Source: a virus
Strand: one strand, 5' to 3'
DNA: 31,946 nucleotides
Virus record (IMG/VR): IMGVR_UViG_3300033981_001152
Location: 1-31,946 of that record
A program made the translations under genes and the position numbers. The notes under the pieces were generated by a model. The model saw nothing but the letters and a program-made list of their open reading frames with translations, ran no database searches and had not been told where the DNA came from. Below, piece by piece: positions 15,232 to 21,878 of the stretch (position 1 is the first letter of the stretch; each line of letters opens with the position of its first letter).

Positions 15232-15440
15232 TGGCTTACGTTCTTCCTGGTGGTGGTGATGCGGTAGCACGCGATGGGCTCGAAATCCCTACGCATGATT
15301 GCATTGTCAATACATACGACGGCGCAAATAACTTGCTAACTGCAACGTACAAACGTGGCGGTACAAGCGGCAAAACCGTAGCAGTGCTGACAATGACCTA
15401 TGATGGCAACAATAATCTGCTTACCGTTGTTCGGAGCTGA
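15231..15440 (+). CDS. Small hypothetical protein with a duplicated YDG..NNLLT hairpin
   Basis: The product has 69 residues starting in a TGATG junction. It holds two copies of one beta-hairpin, TYDGANNLLTATYKRGG and TYDGNNNLLTVVR, separated by a short strand. The pattern recalls YD-type repeats that build extended beta structures. With its neighbours it probably forms a small set of virion surface proteins. Inference only. Confidence 0.65.
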   Translation: MAYVLPGGGDAVARDGLEIPTHDCIVNTYDGANNLLTATYKRGGTSGKTVAVLTMTYDGNNNLLTVVRS

Positions 15441-15443
15441 GCA

Positions 15444-15977
15444 ATGGCCTTTAAGCTCAATCCGTTCACAAGTGGTCTTGATACAGTCCGCAACCAAATG
15501 TTGTGGGGGTCGTTTTATGACACGACTCAGCAGATTGCAGCGGCTGCTAACACTGCCTATTCGATTGGCATTAATTCAACGGATGCTGATAGCCGTGGGA
15601 TAAGCATTGCCTCTGGCTCACGAGTCACCTTTTCTAGGGCAGGCGTTTACAGCGTCACTTACTCTGTCCAGTTTGTGAACACAAGCAACTCGATTCACGA
15701 CATCAATATCTGGCTGCGCAAGAACGACAACGGCGCCAGCGGCGACGTGCCGGCTAGCGACAGTAAGTTCAGCATCATTTCAAGTCATGGCAGCGTTGAT
15801 GGCCACGTTATTGGTTGCGTCAATTACGTTTTAAAACTTGCCGCTAACGACTATCTAGAGTTAATTTGGTCTACCACAAATGTAGCCGCTAGCATCCAAT
15901 CATTGCCATCATCGCCATCGGGACCAGCGCATCCCTCCATCCCTGGCATTATCCTGACTGCAGTGCAGGTGGCCTAA
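15444..15977 (+). CDS. Jelly-roll-like (C1q/TNF-type) virion protein
   Basis: The product has 177 residues. After a short lead (NPFTSGLDTV) it has AAANTAYSIGINSTDA, SGSRVTFSRAGVYSVTYSVQ, DINIWLRKNDNGASGDVPAS, LKLAANDYLELIWSTTN and a final IILTAVQV strand. This order of strands is that of trimeric C1q/TNF-like jelly rolls in phage head fibres and tail spikes. Its place in the head and neck module suggests a capsid or neck fibre rather than a tail fibre. An SD-like GGAGCTGA precedes the ATG. Confidence 0.75.
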   Translation: MAFKLNPFTSGLDTVRNQMLWGSFYDTTQQIAAAANTAYSIGINSTDADSRGISIASGSRVTFSRAGVYSVTYSVQFVNTSNSIHDINIWLRKNDNGASGDVPASDSKFSIISSHGSVDGHVIGCVNYVLKLAANDYLELIWSTTNVAASIQSLPSSPSGPAHPSIPGIILTAVQVA

Positions 15978-16333
15978 TGGCATTAGCTAGTCCGCTACGC
16001 AAGGTTGCCAGCAAGCTGATGGCAAAGTTTGGCGGCGAAGCAACGATCCGCCGCGTGACAACTGGCGCCTATAACACCAGCACTGGCACCGTTAGCGAAA
16101 CCACGACCGACACCGTAGTGCGTGGCGTGCTGGAAGATGTCAACCTGCGTGAGGTCAATGATTTGATTCAAGCTGGCGACAAGCGGCTGTTGATTGCTGC
16201 TGCTGATATTGCCAACGCACCTACTACGGCCGATGAAGTGCTGATTAGCAGCGTGACGCATCAAGTGATCGAGGTTCGTACGATTGAGCAGGACAACACT
16301 GCCATCACCTACGAGCTGATCCTGAGGGCATAA
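15977..16333 (+). CDS. Head-tail joining (stopper-like) protein
   Basis: The product has 118 residues. It contains the typical small beta-barrel strands GEATIRRVTTGAYNTSTGTV and VVRGVLEDV, and a C-terminal VTHQVIEVRTIEQDNTAITYE. The same pattern is seen in SPP1 gp16/lambda FII-like stoppers that seal the connector. It overlaps both neighbours (TAATG junctions) and sits between the connector and HK97 gp10-like genes, which is the expected order. Confidence 0.7.
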   Translation: MALASPLRKVASKLMAKFGGEATIRRVTTGAYNTSTGTVSETTTDTVVRGVLEDVNLREVNDLIQAGDKRLLIAAADIANAPTTADEVLISSVTHQVIEVRTIEQDNTAITYELILRA

Positions 16334-16770
16334 TGGCGCGCGCGATCCGAGTTGGTGATATTGGTGATTACGCCAGCCAGCAGATGGAGAAGCTGCTGCG
16401 GGTTGCGGTGCTTGAAACTGACAGCAGGCTTAAACAGGCAAGCCCTGTCGACACTGGCAGGTTTCGCGTTAGCTGGCAGGTAGGGGAGAATGCAGCAGGC
16501 TCTTACGATGGCGGGCCGCAGCAAGAGCCTTCCAATGCGGATCGCTCGAAAACATCCCCGCCAGGCGGATTAATCGTGCCATTGCGCAAGATGAACTACC
16601 AGCAAGAAAAGCTCGGCAACGTGTACAGCGTGCACAACAACCTGCCGTATGCAGAACCTCTTGCCAATGGCAGCAGCAAGCAGGCGCCGGCAGGCTGGGT
16701 GCAAGGCATCGCTAAAGACATCCAAGGCTTTGTGCGCGTCAAAGCTGACCGCATCGGGAGGGAATCATGA
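16333..16770 (+). CDS. HK97 gp10-like neck protein
   Basis: The product has 145 residues. The diagnostic parts are ASPVDTGRFRVSWQVGEN near residues 36-53 and a C-terminal VYSVHNNLPYAEPLANGSSK, which match the HK97 gp10-like group (PVDTG.L..S and Y....YA..LE.G). These proteins act at the head-tail junction before the tail terminator. The start follows a TAATGG junction and the stop overlaps the next ATG (ATGA). Confidence 0.85.
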   Translation: MARAIRVGDIGDYASQQMEKLLRVAVLETDSRLKQASPVDTGRFRVSWQVGENAAGSYDGGPQQEPSNADRSKTSPPGGLIVPLRKMNYQQEKLGNVYSVHNNLPYAEPLANGSSKQAPAGWVQGIAKDIQGFVRVKADRIGRES

Positions 16771-17174
16771 GCAGCACCTACAACGACGTTCGCGCCGCCA
16801 TTGAAGGGCGCATTGCAACGCAGATGGCGCTGTCACCTGCGTATCCGGTCAGCTATCAGAACGTACCGTTCACGCCGCCAAACAACACGCCATGGGTGCA
16901 AGCGTTCATCCGCTTTGGCGATAACAGCTACGCCACGCTGACTAGCTTCAACCGCCAGACTGGCACGCTGGTGGTTAATGTCTTTACGTCACAGGGCCAA
17001 GGCACTGCTGCTAATTTCACGATTGCAGAGCGGCTAAAGGATTTGTTTGATCGCGCCAAGTTTTCAAGCATTATCTTTGACGCAGCTTCAGGGCCAGCGC
17101 AAGTAACGCCAGCAGCGCCTGAGCCTTACTTTCAAACACAGCTAACTGCCACGTTTGAAGCGTATCTAGACTAA
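16767..17174 (+). CDS. Tail terminator-like protein (DUF4128-like)
   Basis: The product has 135 residues. IEGRIATQMALSPAYPVSYQ, PWVQAFIRFGD, RQTGTLVVNVFTSQGQG and a helix TIAERLKDLFDR form the alpha-beta layout of tail terminators that cap the tube and join it to the head. It lies between the gp10-like gene and the tail tube gene, as expected. A strong hairpin follows its stop. Confidence 0.8.
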   Translation: MSSTYNDVRAAIEGRIATQMALSPAYPVSYQNVPFTPPNNTPWVQAFIRFGDNSYATLTSFNRQTGTLVVNVFTSQGQGTAANFTIAERLKDLFDRAKFSSIIFDAASGPAQVTPAAPEPYFQTQLTATFEAYLD

Positions 17175-17191
17175 CGGTAGCCACTACCGTT
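17173..17191 (+). promoter_or_regulatory. Perfect hairpin immediately upstream of the tail tube gene
   Basis: AACGGTAG-CCA-CTACCGTT is a perfect eight-pair stem with a three-base loop. It begins at the terminator-protein stop codon and ends six bases before the tail tube ATG, where an SD would normally lie. It has no T-run, so it is more likely a message-stability or translation element, or a processing site, than a terminator. Confidence 0.5.
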
Positions 17192-17197
17192 CACAAC

Positions 17198-17956
17198 ATG
17201 GCTGTCACTGTTTTGTCCGGTACGTCCGGCGCCCTTTACTACAAACCCGCCGGCACTAACGGCAACTTCCCGGAAACTGGCGTCAACGCCAGCACTGATG
17301 TCATTACCGTTCAGCCGTACTTGAACTTCAAAGCTGGCGATCCGGTCAAGTTCCGCGTCATCAACAGCCAAACTGGCGAAGCCGGTACCGGCACACTGCC
17401 TGCCCCCATCTCGGCGGCTACCACCTACTACGTGCTGAGCTACACCGCAGCCACTGGCGCGCTGACCGTATCCACCGCTGCTGGCGGTACCATCCTTGCC
17501 ATCACCGACGACGGCACTGCAGCTGCCCCCAACGAGTTCGAGGTGTACTACGCCGACTATGCCGCCGTTGGCCAAGTGCAGTCATGGTCGTTTGAGATCA
17601 GCCGCGCTGAGATCGACGTGACCACCATCGGCCAAGCTGCTGGGCAGTATGCGCCCTTCCGCGCTTACATTCCTGGCTTCGCCGACGGCAACGGCACCGC
17701 AACGATCTACGTCACCAACGAGGACGCTGCGCTGTCCAATCGCATGGTGGAAGACGTGCTGCAACGTCAGCAGGTTGGCTGCGGCTTCAAGCTGTACACC
17801 GACAAGCAAGGCACCGAGGCGCTTAGCCGCAGCATTGCCATGGATGCCGTGCTGCTGACCGCCAGCCTGAACATCAATCCTGATGATGCTCAGCAAGTGG
17901 AGATCACTTTCCGCCCGGCCGGTGCACCTACTTTTGACTTCAGCACTTCTGCTTGA
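17198..17956 (+). CDS. Major tail tube protein
   Basis: The product has 252 residues. The tube core is visible in SWSFEISRAEIDVTTIGQ (about 129-146), followed by GNGTATIYVTN and the C-terminal strand DAQQVEITFRPAG. An inserted domain at about 35-95 (AGDPVKFRVIN, ATTYYVLSYTAATGALTV) probably sticks out of the tube. It lies between hairpins upstream and downstream, fitting a heavily expressed gene. Two later proteins (26002-26445, 26445-27323) share the S.E....IDVTT core and are probably paralogues. Confidence 0.88.
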   Translation: MAVTVLSGTSGALYYKPAGTNGNFPETGVNASTDVITVQPYLNFKAGDPVKFRVINSQTGEAGTGTLPAPISAATTYYVLSYTAATGALTVSTAAGGTILAITDDGTAAAPNEFEVYYADYAAVGQVQSWSFEISRAEIDVTTIGQAAGQYAPFRAYIPGFADGNGTATIYVTNEDAALSNRMVEDVLQRQQVGCGFKLYTDKQGTEALSRSIAMDAVLLTASLNINPDDAQQVEITFRPAGAPTFDFSTSA

Positions 17957-17965
17957 TAGTTGAAC

Positions 17966-17987
17966 GGCCCCGGCTTATGCTGGGGCC
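17966..17987 (+). terminator. Strong hairpin after the tail tube gene
   Basis: GGCCCCGGC-TTAT-GCTGGGGCC forms a nine-pair stem (one G-U) with a four-base loop, ten bases after the tail tube stop. The following bases (ACCCACATTTATT) hold only a weak T-rich stretch. It may be a partial terminator or a 3' stabilising stem that sets tube protein above the chaperones. Strand assignment follows gene direction. Confidence 0.5.
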
Positions 17988-18002
17988 ACCCACATTTATT
18001 GC

Positions 18003-18353
18003 ATGGCATCATCTGCACTGGCGCGGCTGAAAAAAGCAGCCAATCTTCAGCCAATTAAGCGCGTTGTAACACTCAACGATGGATCTACGTTTGAGTTTTA
18101 TGCCACGGCTTTGACCATGGCAGAACGTGAGCGCGCGCAGAAGATGCCAGGCGGCGATGATCCCAATGGCTTTGCGTTGAACCTGCTGGTAACCAAAGCA
18201 GCCGACGATGCCGGCCAACGGTTGTTTCAGGCTGGCGAGATTGCTGAGCTGAAAAACGATGTGCTTGACAGCGACCTGCAAGCCATGATGCTCGCCATCA
18301 TCACCAATCCAGAGGAAGACAAAGAACTGGACATGAAAAGCGGTAAAGGCTGA
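18003..18353 (+). CDS. Tail assembly chaperone, short form (gpG-like)
   Basis: The product has 116 residues. It starts ASSALARLKKAANLQPIKRV and continues VVTLNDGSTFEFYATALTMA with a helical C-terminal half, ending in KELDMKSGKG. Small helical proteins between the tail tube and tape measure genes are chaperones that coat the tape measure during tail assembly (lambda gpG type). The frame ends at the TGA at 18351-18353, but the +1 frame continues with a coherent protein to 18525; see the next entry. Confidence 0.85.
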   Translation: MASSALARLKKAANLQPIKRVVTLNDGSTFEFYATALTMAERERAQKMPGGDDPNGFALNLLVTKAADDAGQRLFQAGEIAELKNDVLDSDLQAMMLAIITNPEEDKELDMKSGKG

Positions 18354-18525
18354 GCTAAAGAAAGACAACCTGCTGCTGCTGCAGCTTGGGATTGCAAAAG
18401 AACTCGGATATAGCTTGGCGCGATTAAACCAAGAGGTAACGCTTGAAGAGTTGCTGATATGGTCCAGCTATTTTGAACTTCAAAACGAAGAGCAAGATCG
18501 TAGACTGAAGCAACGCCGTAGGTAA
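18337..18525 (+). CDS. Frameshift extension of the tail assembly chaperone (gpGT-like T part)
   Basis: This frame is open from 18337 (after a TGA at 18334-18336) to the TAA at 18523-18525 and has no ATG or GTG anywhere. It encodes LLLLQLGIAKELGYSLARLN, then VTLEELLIWSSYFELQNEEQ, a sequence typical of the C-terminal half of tail chaperone fusions. It is +1 (or -2) relative to the short form. The two frames overlap only at 18337-18350. At 18336-18339 the run AAAA lets the Lys tRNA re-pair perfectly after a +1 slip (AAA to AAA), giving a fusion of about 173 residues. A second slip site, AAA-GGC before the TGA, is less exact. Confidence 0.75.
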   Translation, partial: KAVKAELKKDNLLLLQLGIAKELGYSLARLNQEVTLEELLIWSSYFELQNEEQDRRLKQRRR

Positions 18526-18528
18526 GTC

Positions 18529-20649
18529 GTGTCGGTTGTCGCCAACGTTGCCATTAACGTCGACAGCCGCAATGCGGTTAGCAAACTGCGCGAGGTGCAG
18601 TCACAGGCAGGCGCGACCGAGCGTGCGATTGGCGGCCTTGGCGCGGTTGTCGGTCGTCTGGCCGGTGCATTTGCAGCGTTCCAAGCCGCCAAGTTTGTTT
18701 TTGTCCAAGCAGCAGAAGTTGAAAGCCAACGCCGCAGTTTGGAGGTACTGACTGGTAGCGCTCAACGCGCGGGTCAGATCGTTAAAGAATTGCAAGACCT
18801 TGGCGCAGTCACGCCATTTACCAGCAGTGAGCTGATTGATTCAGCTAAAAGACTGCAAGCGTTTGGAGTTGAAACTAGCAAGGTTGTAGAGACTACCCGC
18901 AGGCTGGCAGATGTCAGCGGCGCAACCGGAGCCGAACTGCAAGGCCTGGTTACGGCCTATGGGCAAGTGCAGGCCAAAGGAAGATTGCAAGGCGAGGAGC
19001 TGTTGCAATTCCAAGAACGTGGTGTTGCACTGCAGCAGGTATTGCGTGAGGAATATGGTTTAAGTGGTGAAGAGTTTCAAAAGGCACTTGAAAAAGGACG
19101 GATTAGCGCCCAAGCCGTTGAAGCTGCGATTATCAAACTGACCGACGCCGGTGGTAAATACGCCAATGGCGCCATCGCTCAGAGCGATACGCTAAACGGC
19201 AAGCTCAGCACACTACAAGATTCATTTCAACGGCTAGCACAAAACATTGGAACCTTCTTTGCACCCGTCTTTAAGTTTTTGATTGATGGCATAAACGCGT
19301 TCATTGAAAGGGTAAATAGTGCTGCACGAATAGGAGCAGAAACAAGAGCGTACGAAGAAGCCAACAGACGAACACGGACTCGCTTTGGTGCGCTTCGCTA
19401 TGCCAATCCTTTTGATCAAGAGGTACAGCAGTATCGGGAACGGCTGCGCAAATCGCTGGTTACGGCAGAAATGGGCGCGGGCGGAGCCGCGGCTGCGCCT
19501 GTAATGACGGGAGGCGGTGGACTGCCGCCCCTGCTTGGTGCCACTGGCGGCAAAGGTCGTGGTGGTAAATCAGACGCAGAAAAAGCGGCCGAGAAAGCAG
19601 CACGCGAAGCAGAAAAGCTACGGCAAGAGCTTGAACGGTCCTTGGAAGTTGGCGATCAACTTGGCACGCAATTTAGTCGTCAAGCAGCGTTGCTATTTGA
19701 GGGATCAGAAATTGAACGCAAGCGCCTGCAAATTCAATTTGATTTTCAAGACCGCGCCAAGCAAATTGCAGAGCTGAAGAATGCTGAGCAGCGCACCAAC
19801 CTGAATCAGCTCAACGCCGAAATCCAGCGACTTGAAATCATTCAACTACAAACAGAAGAACTGAAAAAGCAAGCAGAAGAAGCTGAGAAGCTTTTCAAAG
19901 CCGCCTTTGATGCCACTGAATTTGGTGTCGCGGGAGAAGGTACGGTCGCCTCTGGTTTAACAGATAAAATCACGCAACTTAAAGAAGAACTGAATCCAAT
20001 CAAATTACAGATTGATGCAATCGTGAATGGGGCTACCGCGATTAGCTCTGCTTTTAGCACTGCATTTGGCGAGGTAATTACTGGAGCCAAGTCCACACAA
20101 GAGGCATTAGCTGACGCATTCAAAAAGATTGGGGACGCATTTATAAACATGGCAGTTGAAATAATCACAAAACAAATGACGCTTATTATTTTGCAAAGCA
20201 TTTTGAATGCGTTAGGTGGTGGCGGTAGCGCATTTGGTACGGCTAATAAAAACTTGACCGGCACTGGCGCCCTTAAAACTCCTATTCCAGGGTTGGCCGT
20301 TGGTGGTCGTGCTGGTGGTGGTGCTGTTAGCGGTCAGCAGCCTTATCTAATTGGCGAGCGTGGTCCAGAGCTGTTCGTCCCTGGTACTGGTGGCACTGTC
20401 GTCAATAACAACAATCTGCGCGATGCAATGGGTACTGCTCCCGGCGCCCGCAACGGTCCCATGCTTAACATGACATTCCAGACCACCAACATCGGCGGCG
20501 TGGAATACGTGAGCCGCGACCAGCTTGAAGCTGCCATGGTCGCCACCCGCAAAGCCGCTGCAAACGATGGCGCCAAACGGGGCACCGCAGCTACGTTGAG
20601 TAAGTTACAGAACAGCCCGAGCACAAGGGCAAAACTGGGGCTGCGCTAA
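18529..20649 (+). CDS. Tail tape measure protein
   Basis: The product has 706 residues from a GTG at 18529 (AGGT upstream). The N-terminal part (SRNAVSKLREVQSQAGATER, then a hydrophobic stretch at about 38-64) and residues 65-235 match the tape measure domain (LTGSAQRAGQIVKELQDLGA, TPFTSSELIDSAKRLQAFGV). Residues about 345-470 are a charged coiled coil. A second hydrophobic segment lies near 540-565 (MAVEIITKQMTLIILQSILN). The C-terminus has the familiar IGERGPELFVPGTGG motif. At about 0.15 nm per residue the tail would be roughly 105 nm long. The length fits a siphovirus. Confidence 0.93.
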   Translation: MSVVANVAINVDSRNAVSKLREVQSQAGATERAIGGLGAVVGRLAGAFAAFQAAKFVFVQAAEVESQRRSLEVLTGSAQRAGQIVKELQDLGAVTPFTSSELIDSAKRLQAFGVETSKVVETTRRLADVSGATGAELQGLVTAYGQVQAKGRLQGEELLQFQERGVALQQVLREEYGLSGEEFQKALEKGRISAQAVEAAIIKLTDAGGKYANGAIAQSDTLNGKLSTLQDSFQRLAQNIGTFFAPVFKFLIDGINAFIERVNSAARIGAETRAYEEANRRTRTRFGALRYANPFDQEVQQYRERLRKSLVTAEMGAGGAAAAPVMTGGGGLPPLLGATGGKGRGGKSDAEKAAEKAAREAEKLRQELERSLEVGDQLGTQFSRQAALLFEGSEIERKRLQIQFDFQDRAKQIAELKNAEQRTNLNQLNAEIQRLEIIQLQTEELKKQAEEAEKLFKAAFDATEFGVAGEGTVASGLTDKITQLKEELNPIKLQIDAIVNGATAISSAFSTAFGEVITGAKSTQEALADAFKKIGDAFINMAVEIITKQMTLIILQSILNALGGGGSAFGTANKNLTGTGALKTPIPGLAVGGRAGGGAVSGQQPYLIGERGPELFVPGTGGTVVNNNNLRDAMGTAPGARNGPMLNMTFQTTNIGGVEYVSRDQLEAAMVATRKAAANDGAKRGTAATLSKLQNSPSTRAKLGLR

Positions 20650-21038
20650 TGGCAAGAACATTCCCGTCCTACGTCCCTAGCGCCCGCAGCTTCACGCCCG
20701 GCGAATACCCCGTTCGCACATACCGCAGCCAATCCGGCGTGGTGAGCAAGCGGATCTACGGCAACAAGCCCACCAACTACGAACTCCAGCTGACGTTTAG
20801 CAATGTTGACGACAGCGTAGCCAACGACATTGTTGCCCACTACGAAGACACCGCCAAGCAACTCGAAGGCTTCAATCTCCCAAACGAAGTATTTGGCGGC
20901 ATGGGAAGTGGACTAAAAAACAAAATCCAAGCGCCCAGCAACATCAGCTGGAGCTACGCCAGCCCCCCACAAATCAAATCAGTATTCATTGACGTAAGCA
21001 CCGTCGAGGTCAGCCTGATCGGAGAAATCAATGTCTAA
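20649..21038 (+). CDS. Minor tail protein, distal tail module
   Basis: The product has 129 residues beginning at a TAATG junction with the tape measure. ARTFPSYVPSARSFTPGEYP and SKRIYGNKPTNYELQLTFSN are followed by a helix (DSVANDIVAHYEDTAKQLEG) and a beta end. The position straight after the tape measure equals lambda gpM-like or distal tail proteins that start the tail tip. No exact family recognised. It overlaps the next gene by eight bases. Confidence 0.7.
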   Translation: MARTFPSYVPSARSFTPGEYPVRTYRSQSGVVSKRIYGNKPTNYELQLTFSNVDDSVANDIVAHYEDTAKQLEGFNLPNEVFGGMGSGLKNKIQAPSNISWSYASPPQIKSVFIDVSTVEVSLIGEINV

Positions 21039-21501
21039 CCTGCGCCTCGTCCAGTTTTTCGATTACGTCACTGGATCAAATCCAACTCGCTACCGCTACC
21101 AAAACTATTTCGTCGGTCAAAACAAGACCTACAACAGCAACAGCTACGCCTTTGCCCCGTTCCAGTCCAGCGGCAGTCTGTCCACACTGACCGGCGACAA
21201 CGAAACGGTTACTGTTCTGTTCCCCGCAACCGAGTACGCCATCCGTTTAGTTGACGCCTCAGGCGGCAACCGTCAAAGCGAGCTGACGCTAACGACGTTA
21301 TGGCTGACCGCTGAAAACGAATACAGCAGCCTCCAATTCACGGAAACACTAATCGGCATCGGCTCCAGCTTCGACGACACCACGCTCGAACTTCGCTTCC
21401 GAACTGCCATGGACAGCGTTGGGGCCAACTTCCCCACTCGCACCTTCAACCGCGACAACGCCGGAATCCTGCCGATCAACGCCGAGTTGAGCCTGCGGTG
21501 A
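21031..21501 (+). CDS. Minor tail protein (DUF1833/lambda gpL-like)
   Basis: The product has 156 residues, mostly beta-strand. The middle (ATEYAIRLVDASGGNRQSEL) and the end (FRTAMDSVGANFPTRTFNRD, then INAELSLR) resemble the last part of small tail-tip proteins of the gpL/DUF1833 type. The order tape measure, gpM-like, gpL-like, Cys-protease-like, hub mirrors lambda M-L-K-(I)-J. GTGA overlap with the next gene. Confidence 0.65.
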   Translation: MSNLRLVQFFDYVTGSNPTRYRYQNYFVGQNKTYNSNSYAFAPFQSSGSLSTLTGDNETVTVLFPATEYAIRLVDASGGNRQSELTLTTLWLTAENEYSSLQFTETLIGIGSSFDDTTLELRFRTAMDSVGANFPTRTFNRDNAGILPINAELSLR

Positions 21502-21878
21502 ACGACCTACTCGGATTGAGACGAGCTTGGGGCGCCTATCCGGGCGATGGATCCGGCACCGTCGACTGCTGCCTGATGGCCCTAGAAGTTCACCGCCGGC
21601 TTGGGTATCACAACTACCTGCCAGAAGTGGCGTGGATCTTCGAGCGCTACACCGACGACACATTGCCCGCCAACTTCATTGCTCGCTGGCTACTCAAAAA
21701 CAGCAAGCGCCTCGCCGGTCCTGAACCACACGCACTGGCACTTCTTCCTAGTCACAGTGTTGGCGCGGTCGGTACAGTGCTAGATGACGGGACGATGCTT
21801 TTTATCGGACCTGGCGGCAGCGTAATTCGCACTGCTGTTGCCGACGATTTTGGCTGGTACTTCAGACTGAACAAATGA
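21498..21878 (+). CDS. NlpC/P60-like tail assembly protein (DUF6950-like)
   Basis: The product has 126 residues from a GTG at 21498 overlapping the previous stop. GDGSGTVDCCLMALEVHRRL at residues 16-35 carries the DC pair seen at the catalytic Cys of the NlpC/P60-type fold. HALALLPSHSVGAVGTVLDD and MLFIGPGGSVIR give the later strands. Lambda gpK is the positional equivalent. A His nucleophile partner is likely at H82 or H89, which I cannot settle. It may cut peptidoglycan during entry or act only in assembly. Confidence 0.75.
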   Translation: MNDLLGLRRAWGAYPGDGSGTVDCCLMALEVHRRLGYHNYLPEVAWIFERYTDDTLPANFIARWLLKNSKRLAGPEPHALALLPSHSVGAVGTVLDDGTMLFIGPGGSVIRTAVADDFGWYFRLNK

